NCBI GenBank assembly: GCA_910578605.1
Contig: CAJTQG010000011.1
Location: forward strand, 62,006-81,126
Direction: 5' to 3'
Length of the DNA: 19,121 nucleotides
Source of the DNA: an uncultured Lachnospiraceae bacterium
GTDB taxonomy: Bacteria > Bacillota > Clostridia > Lachnospirales > Lachnospiraceae
Shown here piece by piece: positions 7,319 to 14,300 of this stretch. The notes under the pieces are model-generated. The model was not told the DNA's origin. It searched no databases and worked only from the letters and a program-made list of their open reading frames with translations. The position numbers and the translations under genes are program-made. Within the stretch, counting starts at the first letter, position 1. Each line of letters opens with the position of its first letter.

Positions 7319-8961
7319 TTTATTTCACTTCCTTTCCAATGATTTTCAATATAATGAAAGATAAAATCACTAGCTAGGCTTTGTCTTTTGTTGACATAGT
7401 CAAGATTTTCACTAAAAAATCTCTCTCTTTCATCCCTCATAACATCTTTCTCCTGTATTACCACTTGTTCTATAAACTGACATATTCCATCAAAATCTCC
7501 CCCATCCACCTTATACAAGATATCCCTTACCTTTTGCCCATACTCATTAAAGGTTTGACGTTCTCTTGTAAGAAACAGCATAGGCTTATGTGCATATAAA
7601 TATTCAGACAGAAAGGATATACTATCCAAAATCATAGCATCAGAGGTAATAAATAAATCAATATACATTCCCTCTGTATTTACATGAGCATTGGGCAAAT
7701 CCTCCCACATTTGCAAGTAATCCTCATACTCTTGCTCACTCTTGAAAATCCCCTCACTTACACATTGGGACATGAGCATAGGATGAGGCCGAATCACCCA
7801 TGAGGTTGTACTTGCATGTCCCTTTGCATATTCATACATTTGCTTATATATTTTATCAAAATTGCCAAATCCTGCCCAACCGCTTTTAATGGAATAATGA
7901 GGAGCATAAATAATCCTTTTCACCATACTTTTGTCAACCCCATCTTGTACTTTCCATAACTTAGATTCATCAATATGAGATTCCTTATAAAAAGAATCCA
8001 TCTTTACATATCCAGATTCCACCACATTGGAATCACCAATATCTGAATACTTTTTTGCCAATTCCTTGTGAATACTGCTCTCACAAAATATCTTCCAACA
8101 AAGCATATGGGACATTTGATTAAACTGATGCTCTACATTTCCATAAAATAAAATTCCATAGGGAATATATACATTCAAAACGCTTAACGGAAATTGACAA
8201 ATATCTGCTGTACTTTGAAAAGCTGTATAGTGGGGATTCAAAAGGAAAAGAATATCTGGTTTTCCTATACTCTCCCAACTTAGATACTGCTCTCCCTCTG
8301 TATCATATAAGCCAATTACATCCATACCCCGATTTTTAAAGTAGGAAAGTGTATGTGCATATGTATCCAAAATAGATTTTGGAGTGCCAAGCAAAAATGG
8401 GGCTGCTACAATATTCACCTCTATATCTGGCGATGCCGCAAATTTTTTATATAATTCCTCACAGCTCCACTCTGCACTGTCTTTTAGAAAAAAGGTAACT
8501 TTAAGCTTATGCTTTTTTTGTATCCTCTTTAAGTTAATATTGAATACATGCCTGGATATTATTTGAAATAACTCTACATCCCTCTGCTTTACCTGAACCA
8601 AATTTTGATATGTATGAGTATTTATAAATTCCTGGTCTAAGCTTCCATTGTTATAAGCATCCACAATTTCCCTATAATAAAATAGGGATTTTTCATAAAA
8701 CTTCTGAATACGTTCAGCAAAGGACACCAGAAGATTGGCACATAACTCTCTATCGTTTTCTGCTTGAATTTTATGTAAAAGTTCATTGGCTTTTGACACA
8801 ATATCATTATGAGGCCTGCTATCACAATACTGCAGACACATTTGCAGTATTGTGACGATATTGGTAATATCTTGATTAGTTAAATCCATTATACCTTCCC
8901 TAATATTTTGTGCCAAGGTTTTATACTGGCTTATTATCTCTTCTATCTGTTTATCATTCAC
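7315..8961 (-). CDS. CDP-glycerol glycerophosphotransferase-family protein (minus operon)
   Basis: The 548-residue product has a helical N-terminal extension (~1-150) and a GT-B-like Glyphos_transf domain (~153-510). Visible family blocks are YAPHYS at 352-357 (the YAPTW position), the catalytic-type RPHP at 391-394, and SDAMILDSISF at 440-450 (the ITDYSS position). The first TagF histidine motif (HGT) is replaced by IPYGI at 266-270, so the enzyme may use a related but non-glycerol donor. It would transfer a phospho-group from a CDP-linked donor to a glycan or polyol chain at the inner membrane face. Translation starts at a GTG (8961) behind GGTGAGGG. This is the first gene of the minus-strand operon, and its end overlaps the next gene by 4 bases. 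A perfect 13-bp inverted repeat (8822-8855) lies in its early coding part. Confidence 0.8.
   Translation of the reverse strand: MNDKQIEEIISQYKTLAQNIREGIMDLTNQDITNIVTILQMCLQYCDSRPHNDIVSKANELLHKIQAENDRELCANLLVSFAERIQKFYEKSLFYYREIVDAYNNGSLDQEFINTHTYQNLVQVKQRDVELFQIISRHVFNINLKRIQKKHKLKVTFFLKDSAEWSCEELYKKFAASPDIEVNIVAAPFLLGTPKSILDTYAHTLSYFKNRGMDVIGLYDTEGEQYLSWESIGKPDILFLLNPHYTAFQSTADICQFPLSVLNVYIPYGILFYGNVEHQFNQMSHMLCWKIFCESSIHKELAKKYSDIGDSNVVESGYVKMDSFYKESHIDESKLWKVQDGVDKSMVKRIIYAPHYSIKSGWAGFGNFDKIYKQMYEYAKGHASTTSWVIRPHPMLMSQCVSEGIFKSEQEYEDYLQMWEDLPNAHVNTEGMYIDLFITSDAMILDSISFLSEYLYAHKPMLFLTRERQTFNEYGQKVRDILYKVDGGDFDGICQFIEQVVIQEKDVMRDERERFFSENLDYVNKRQSLASDFIFHYIENHWKGSEIK
8822..8855. repeat. Perfect 13-bp inverted repeat inside the phosphotransferase gene
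   Basis: The arms TCACAATACTGCA (8822-8834) and TGCAGTATTGTGA (8843-8855) are exact reverse complements separated by 8 bases. The hairpin lies about 105-140 bases inside the coding region of the gene starting at 8961. There is no T-tract after it on either strand, so it is not a standard terminator. It encodes the near-repeated peptide LQMCLQYC. Confidence 0.85.
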
Positions 8962-9177
8962 TATTTTTCCCTCACCTATTTTTTTCTAATCTTTTTTTCT
9001 TTCTTATTTTTTCTCTATGTACTTTTTTTCAAACAAACTACTTCAATATATTTATATCGTCAAAAATAAAAAAAATAATAACATATTATATATTATTATA
9101 TTGCAGCATAACACCGATAAAACCAATATGAGAATTTATAAATTTACAAAAATCACAGACAAAACAAGAGGTGACAA
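8962..9177. promoter_or_regulatory. Divergent intergenic region between the two operons
   Basis: This 216-base, very AT-rich gap separates the minus-strand operon from the plus-strand phosphonate cassette, so it must hold the start signals for both. On the minus strand a TTGACG (9063-9058) is followed after 17 bases by a weak TAGTTT (9040-9035), a possible sigma-A promoter. On the plus strand I see no convincing -35/-10 pair; the 9085-9105 stretch is only TA-rich. A clear ribosome site (AGAGGTGA) precedes the PEP mutase ATG. No operator-like repeat or riboswitch was recognised. Confidence 0.4.
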
Positions 9178-10473
9178 ATGGCATTAGTATATATAGCAAT
9201 GAGTGCAGATGTATTTCATCATGGTCATATTAATATTATTAAAACAGCCCAAAAGTACGGAGAAGTTATTATAGGGCTTCATACAGACAAGGTAATTGCC
9301 GACTACTGGCATGTTCCCATTATGAACTATGAGGAACGTTACAGTATCGTATCCCACATTCAGGGCGTATCCAAGGTAGTCCCCCAGGAAGAACTAGACC
9401 AGGTACCCAATCTATTAAAATACAAGCCTGCCTTTGTTGTTCACGGAGATGACTGGAAATATGATTCACAAAAATTTCTCAGGCAAAAGGTATTAGATAT
9501 ATTGCCAGAGTGGGGCGGCCAGCTTATCGAAATATCCCGAACTGAAGGAAATGGGATTGTTAATTTAGATGCTACCTTGCGATTTATGGGTATTACACCT
9601 GACAGCAGGAGAGCTGCACTAGGCAAACTACTGCAATACAAAAATCATATAAAAGTGATGGAAGCGCACAATGGGCTGACAGGATTGATTGTAGAAAAAA
9701 CAAATATCCCCCAAAAAGATGGTACACTGAACCAGTTTGATGCTATGTGGATATCTTCTTTATGTGATTCCACTATAAAAGGAAAGCCTGATATAGAATT
9801 AGTAGACTTGACCTCCCGTTTGAATACAATCAATGAAATATTAGAGGTGACCACCAAGCCTATTATTGTAGACGGAGATACGGGAGGGAAAATAGAACAT
9901 TTTACATATACTGTGAGAAGCTTAGAGCGTCTTGGAGTATCTGCTATCATTATAGAAGATAAAATTGGCTTAAAGAAAAATTCTTTATTTGGCACAAGTG
10001 CCCAGCAGACACAAGATACAATAGAACACTTTTGCGAAAAAATAAAAGCCGGAAAAAATGCACAGATTACAAATGATTTTATGATTATTGCAAGAATTGA
10101 AAGCTTAATATTGAATCAGGGAATGACAGATGCCATAGAACGTGCAAAAGCTTATATTGCTGCTGGTGCAGATGGCATAATGATACACAGCATTGATAAC
10201 ACTGGTGAGGAAATCAAGGAATTTTGCAGGCAGTATGAGAAATTGGAGAACAAAGTATGGCTGATAGCCGTACCAACCTCATACAATTCCATTTACGAAC
10301 AGGAGCTTTACACATGGGGTATTAACTGCATTATATATGCCAATCATCTTCTGCGGTCGGGTTACAAGGCTATGGAAAAAACTGCATATAAAATCTTGGA
10401 GACAGGACGGTCTAAGGACTGTGATGAGAACTGCCTCAGCATAAAAGAAATATTAACTTTAATTGATTATTAA
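9178..10473 (+). CDS. pepM: Phosphoenolpyruvate mutase with N-terminal cytidylyltransferase-like domain
   Basis: This 431-residue enzyme isomerises phosphoenolpyruvate to phosphonopyruvate, the entry step to nearly all C-P bond natural products. The C-terminal mutase domain (~155-420) has the diagnostic EDKxxxxxNS motif (E260, D261, K262, N268, S269), DGDTGG at 232-237, R306 in ARIES and H337 in IMIHS, all expected active-site positions of the isocitrate-lyase-superfamily mutases. The N-terminal ~135 residues resemble TagD-type cytidylyltransferases: HHGH at 14-17, NYEER at 50-54, GDDW at 90-93. The usual RTEGIST signature is changed to RTEGNGIVN (121-129), so catalytic activity of this domain is uncertain. 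Such a fusion is known in other PEP mutases. The ATG at 9178 follows AGAGGTGA. It is the first gene of a plus-strand cassette. Confidence 0.93.
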   Translation: MALVYIAMSADVFHHGHINIIKTAQKYGEVIIGLHTDKVIADYWHVPIMNYEERYSIVSHIQGVSKVVPQEELDQVPNLLKYKPAFVVHGDDWKYDSQKFLRQKVLDILPEWGGQLIEISRTEGNGIVNLDATLRFMGITPDSRRAALGKLLQYKNHIKVMEAHNGLTGLIVEKTNIPQKDGTLNQFDAMWISSLCDSTIKGKPDIELVDLTSRLNTINEILEVTTKPIIVDGDTGGKIEHFTYTVRSLERLGVSAIIIEDKIGLKKNSLFGTSAQQTQDTIEHFCEKIKAGKNAQITNDFMIIARIESLILNQGMTDAIERAKAYIAAGADGIMIHSIDNTGEEIKEFCRQYEKLENKVWLIAVPTSYNSIYEQELYTWGINCIIYANHLLRSGYKAMEKTAYKILETGRSKDCDENCLSIKEILTLIDY

Positions 10474-10525
10474 ATCTTCCTATAACACTGTGAACTGAAA
10501 ATAACATAAAGCAAAGGAGAACACA

Positions 10526-12298
10526 ATGCATCAAATATCTGTAATTTGTATAGACTGCCAGTCAGATTATATTGACACTACACTGTTAGCCCAAACATAT
10601 GCTAATTTAGAAGTAGTAAAAACCCAAACCGGAAAAGATTTTTATGAAGATATGAGCCAGTATCTCAACCAGACCGACAGTGAATACATTTGCTTTTTAG
10701 AACCTAACATGAACTTAAGTAAAGACAAAATAAAAAAAATGGCAGACTATCTTGAAAATACTACAGCTAACATTATTCTCTGTTATAGGAATTATATGGA
10801 AAAAGATGGTACGATAGCCAGCCATTATGATGCCCTTTACAAAGATCTGCTCTGTAACAAAAATTTTTCGGGCAGCAAGTTATTGCAAATGTGTTTCACA
10901 TCAGAGCGAAATTTGTTTGGCAATTTAACAACAGTCATGTTCAAAAAAAGCAAGATAACACTTGCGCTAGAGAATTTAAAACAGTTTGATTTAGATGACA
11001 TACCAGAATTACAAAAAATCTTTTTGCTCTTTGAGCTTTTAGTGAATCAGTCCATTGTCTATTATCCTAAAGAGCTTGTCTCAACTTATGTGGAGGATTT
11101 TGACCTGGAAAAACTGCAGAGCATTACTCATAATTTTCAAAAAAAGCTGCAAACCTTTTTTGAAATACATGAATGGGATTGTCCTGAAAATATGCCCCTG
11201 GGCATTACAGCAGAACACAAACGCCTACTGGTAAATCCACCTGTTAGCAACTTAAATATCAAAAAAGAAATCACTTTTTTCTACACAGATAAAGGAGAAT
11301 ATTATAATTTATTGCCAATTATGAGGGAAGCACAAAAACGTGGCTTTCACACAAACTTCACTAATATTTTAAATACCAAAGCAGAGATAGGTGTCTATTG
11401 TCAGCATTTTGGACGTCCTGAAAACTCCAAATTTTCACTTGTCTTACTGCATGATATGGTGCAGGGACATAACCGCTGGCCTGACATTTGGAACTTAGAG
11501 CGCTGGAATACATATGATATTGGAATTGTTCCGGGAACCCACTGGAAGGATAGGTGGGAGCGAAGTTCATTCAAATATTACGCCAACCCTCGATTGGGAG
11601 CTTTTATGTTTGGGTATCCTAAAAGCTCAGAAATATTCTCCGAGGAATTAGAAAAAAGAGCTCAGGAACTAAAAGCCTCCATGAACTTAAAATATGATGT
11701 ATCTATCCTCTATGCCCCATCTTGGGAAAATGATGAAAAGGAGGACGATTTTGTGCGGGCCTTAGCGTCACTTCCGGTAAATCTTTTCATCAAGCAGGCC
11801 CAATGGCCAGAAGCATATTCCTTTGTTATTGAAAATATTAAGAATATGCGCCATATGCACGAGGGGCATTATGATAATTTACATTACATTGAGCCAGAGG
11901 AAAGTATTATGGTTGCTCTGAAAATGTGTGATTTAATTATTTCCGATGAGTCCAGCGTTATGATTGAAGGACTTATGTTTGAAAAGCCCAGCATTGCCGT
12001 ATATGACTGGTTAATACCTGATACCCAGCCTAGTAGATTTGCCAGCATCCCTTTTGACAATGTCTATAAATGCAAAAAAGTAGAACTGCGGGAACAGGTG
12101 GAAATTATATTGGCTGATAATTTTAAAAAAGCAAAGAAGATGACAAAGAATGCCATGGATACTCTTTTCTCCAACCCTGAAAATGTAAATTCGGATATTC
12201 TAGATGCTGTTGAATATTTTACCCAGGGAGAGGGAAATAACGACTTTATGAAATGGAAAATGTCTAGCCGCTATATGCCAGAAAATATGTGGTCATAG
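10526..12298 (+). CDS. Degenerate GT2 domain fused to CDP-glycerol phosphotransferase-like domain
   Basis: The 590-residue protein begins with a GT-A-like fold (~1-150) that keeps the layout of family 2 glycosyltransferases, but the DxD site appears as FLEPN (57-61), so sugar transfer is doubtful. Residues ~245-565 resemble the Glyphos_transf family of CDP-glycerol-dependent transferases: LLHD with H309, YAPSWEND at 396-403, and ISDESSVMIEGL at 472-483. The usual RPHP histidine motif is replaced by KQAQWP (423-428). It lies between PEP mutase and the transaminase, the slot often filled by phosphonopyruvate decarboxylase, but nothing here resembles a thiamine-diphosphate enzyme. The likely role is moving the CMP-activated aminophosphonate onto a glycan, using a nucleotide donor related to CDP-glycerol. 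The ATG at 10526 follows AAAGGAG. The family is reasonably clear; donor and acceptor are inferred. Confidence 0.72.
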   Translation: MHQISVICIDCQSDYIDTTLLAQTYANLEVVKTQTGKDFYEDMSQYLNQTDSEYICFLEPNMNLSKDKIKKMADYLENTTANIILCYRNYMEKDGTIASHYDALYKDLLCNKNFSGSKLLQMCFTSERNLFGNLTTVMFKKSKITLALENLKQFDLDDIPELQKIFLLFELLVNQSIVYYPKELVSTYVEDFDLEKLQSITHNFQKKLQTFFEIHEWDCPENMPLGITAEHKRLLVNPPVSNLNIKKEITFFYTDKGEYYNLLPIMREAQKRGFHTNFTNILNTKAEIGVYCQHFGRPENSKFSLVLLHDMVQGHNRWPDIWNLERWNTYDIGIVPGTHWKDRWERSSFKYYANPRLGAFMFGYPKSSEIFSEELEKRAQELKASMNLKYDVSILYAPSWENDEKEDDFVRALASLPVNLFIKQAQWPEAYSFVIENIKNMRHMHEGHYDNLHYIEPEESIMVALKMCDLIISDESSVMIEGLMFEKPSIAVYDWLIPDTQPSRFASIPFDNVYKCKKVELREQVEIILADNFKKAKKMTKNAMDTLFSNPENVNSDILDAVEYFTQGEGNNDFMKWKMSSRYMPENMWS

Positions 12299-12314
12299 AA
12301 AAGGAGAACACCTA

Positions 12315-13433
12315 ATGAAACGAAATATTTTGTTAAATCCAGGACCGGCAACTACAACTGATTCCGTAAAACTTGCACAAGTAGTACCTGATATTTGCCC
12401 AAGAGAAGAAGAATTTGTGACCATTATGAAGCAAATCAAAGAAGATTTGGTCCGCATTGTCCACGGAGCTCTTCAAACATACACAGCTGTATTATTTTGC
12501 GGTTCTGGGACTATTTGTATGGATGTGTGCATTAATTCACTGTTGCCTGAAAACAAAAAAATATTAATTATAAACAACGGTGCTTACAGCGCTAGAGCAG
12601 CAGAGATTTGCGAATATTATGGTTTACCCCACATCAATTTATGCTTTCCTGAAAACCAACCTCCTAATCTAGAGCAAATCGAAAAAATATTACAGGAAAA
12701 TTCTGATATTGCTTTAGTCTATGCAACTCACAACGAAACAGGTACAGGTATATTAAACCCTATCCGCAATATAGGAGCCCTTGCCCATCAGTATAATGCG
12801 GTATTTATTGTGGACACTACATCCACCTATGCTATGCTCCCCATTCATATGGAAGATGACAATATTGATTTCTGTATGGCTTCTGCCCAAAAAGGGCTGA
12901 TGGCAATGACAGGTTTATCCTTTGTGATAGGAAAAATTGACGAAATCCAAAAATCTGCATCTTATCCAAAGCGTTCTTATTACTGTAACCTATATATGCA
13001 ATATGATTATTTTGAAAAAACCGGCCAGATGCATTTTACACCGCCGGTTCAAACTGTATATGCGACACACCAGGCCATAGCAGAATACTTTCAAGAGGGG
13101 GAGCACGAAAAATGGCTTCGCCACAAAAGGGTATTTGATGCCATTCAAAATGGTCTGGAACAACTAGGCTTTCGCAGTGTAATAAAACCTGAATGGCAGG
13201 CTGGTCTAGTTGCCTGTGTAAAATATCCCTCCAATACAAATTGGAATTTTGAAAAAATTCATGATTATTGTTATGAGAGAGGTTTTACAATATACCCTGG
13301 AAAAATTTCCAATCAAGATACCTTTCGCCTTTGTGCTCTTGGCGCCATTGACACGAAAGATATTGAAGAATTTATGAAAGTCCTAAGGGATGCACTGATA
13401 GAAAATCATATATCCATTCCCGTTTTATATTAA
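12315..13433 (+). CDS. phnW: 2-aminoethylphosphonate--pyruvate transaminase family (PhnW-like)
   Basis: This 372-residue PLP enzyme has the length and motifs of the PhnW/AEP transaminase family: LLNPGPATTT at 6-15, GSGT at 63-66 for phosphate binding, HNETGTGILNP at 139-149, D167 in VDTTS, and the PLP lysine K193 in ASAQKG. In biosynthetic clusters this family converts phosphonoacetaldehyde to 2-aminoethylphosphonate with an amino-acid donor; in catabolic settings it runs in reverse. Its place between PEP mutase and a cytidylyltransferase argues for biosynthesis. No decarboxylase that would make phosphonoacetaldehyde is present in the cassette, so the substrate could instead be phosphonopyruvate, giving phosphonoalanine. 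It starts 16 bases after the phosphotransferase stop, behind AAAAGGAG. Confidence 0.88.
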   Translation: MKRNILLNPGPATTTDSVKLAQVVPDICPREEEFVTIMKQIKEDLVRIVHGALQTYTAVLFCGSGTICMDVCINSLLPENKKILIINNGAYSARAAEICEYYGLPHINLCFPENQPPNLEQIEKILQENSDIALVYATHNETGTGILNPIRNIGALAHQYNAVFIVDTTSTYAMLPIHMEDDNIDFCMASAQKGLMAMTGLSFVIGKIDEIQKSASYPKRSYYCNLYMQYDYFEKTGQMHFTPPVQTVYATHQAIAEYFQEGEHEKWLRHKRVFDAIQNGLEQLGFRSVIKPEWQAGLVACVKYPSNTNWNFEKIHDYCYERGFTIYPGKISNQDTFRLCALGAIDTKDIEEFMKVLRDALIENHISIPVLY

Positions 13434-13453
13434 TATAAAGAAAGGTACAAAAA

Positions 13454-14164
13454 ATGGAAAAACCAATAGCAATTCTAATGGCTGCAGGATTGGGAACCCG
13501 AATGAGGCCTATTACAAACAATATTCCTAAACCATTAGTGCAGGTAAATGGCACACCAATGATCGAAACTCTAATTACAGGATTACAGCGATGCGGTGTA
13601 GAACAATTCTATATAGTAACCGGCTATTTAGCACAACAGTTTCATATACTTACAACCAAGTATCATCATATACATTTGATTGAAAACCTAGAATATATGC
13701 ATATCAACAACATTTCTTCACTTTATGCTGTCAGAGATATTTTGGGGGATTCAGATTGTTTTATATGTGAATCTGACATTTATGTAAGGGATTATCATAT
13801 ATTCGACACCATCCCATCCCAGTCCTGCTATTACGGAAAATGGATGGATGGGTATTCCGACGATTGGGTATTTGATATAGATGAACACAAAAAAATTACA
13901 TCCATCCATAAACAGGGAACCAGTAAATATAATATGACAGGTATATGCTACCTCAAAAAGAAGGATGCCAAAGCACTTTCTGCTGCCATAAAACATAAAT
14001 ATCAAACTCCCGGATTTGAAACACTGTTTTGGGATGAAGTTTTATCTGAAAACCTAAAAAATATCTCATTGACAATTAAAGAAGTTCTACCGGAACAATT
14101 GATAGAAATTGACACAGTGGAAGAACTAGAACAAATGAACAACTATCTAAAAAATCATCTATAA
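13454..14164 (+). CDS. LicC/PntC-type cytidylyltransferase, probably forms CMP-aminophosphonate
   Basis: The 236-residue product is a single-domain nucleotidyltransferase of the LicC branch: AAGLGTRMRPI at 10-20, IPKPLV at 24-29, NNISSLY at 85-91 (a LicC-like signature) and the metal site ESDIY at 106-110. LicC itself makes CDP-choline from phosphocholine. In phosphonate clusters the related PntC makes CMP-2-aminoethylphosphonate, and the cassette position behind PEP mutase and a PhnW-like transaminase points to that role. Sequence alone cannot separate phosphocholine from aminophosphonate as substrate. The gene starts 20 bases after the transaminase stop, behind AAAGAAAGG, and ends the cassette just before a strong hairpin terminator. 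No membrane or secretion signal is visible. Confidence 0.85.
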   Translation: MEKPIAILMAAGLGTRMRPITNNIPKPLVQVNGTPMIETLITGLQRCGVEQFYIVTGYLAQQFHILTTKYHHIHLIENLEYMHINNISSLYAVRDILGDSDCFICESDIYVRDYHIFDTIPSQSCYYGKWMDGYSDDWVFDIDEHKKITSIHKQGTSKYNMTGICYLKKKDAKALSAAIKHKYQTPGFETLFWDEVLSENLKNISLTIKEVLPEQLIEIDTVEELEQMNNYLKNHL

Positions 14165-14212
14165 AATCAAGAGAAACTACATGAGCGATTTTATTATGTA
14201 CAAAAATCTCAT

Positions 14213-14263
14213 AAAATCAAAAAGGAGCAGTGACAATTTGTTTAACTGCTCCCTTTTGATTTT
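14213..14263. terminator. Bidirectional hairpin terminator between convergent operons
   Basis: The left arm (14213-14231) and right arm (14245-14263) pair over 18 of 19 positions. GGAGCAGT pairs with ACTGCTCC next to a 13-base loop, then one A/C mismatch, then AAAATCAAAA pairs with TTTTGATTTT. The A-rich and T-rich outer arms give a T-tract on either strand. It lies between the plus cassette (ending 14164) and the minus gene ending at 14301, so it can stop both transcripts. Confidence 0.88.
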
Positions 14264-14300
14264 CTAATTTTATTTCCCTAACCTTCTCATTCTTTATGAT

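Noticed and set aside
10526..12298. Phosphonopyruvate decarboxylase hidden in the gene between PEP mutase and the transaminase
   Set aside because: No thiamine-diphosphate motif (GDG...N) or related fold signature is visible; the blocks fit GT2 and Glyphos_transf families.
13036..14005. Minus-strand frames at 13036-13239, 13372-13554 and 13751-14005
   Set aside because: They are antisense to the transaminase and cytidylyltransferase genes, which have full motif support.
14161..14220. Direct repeat ATAAAATCAA at 14161-14170 and 14211-14220 as an attachment site
   Set aside because: Only ten AT-rich bases. The second copy is part of the terminator stem and the first covers the stop codon; no integrase or tRNA is nearby.
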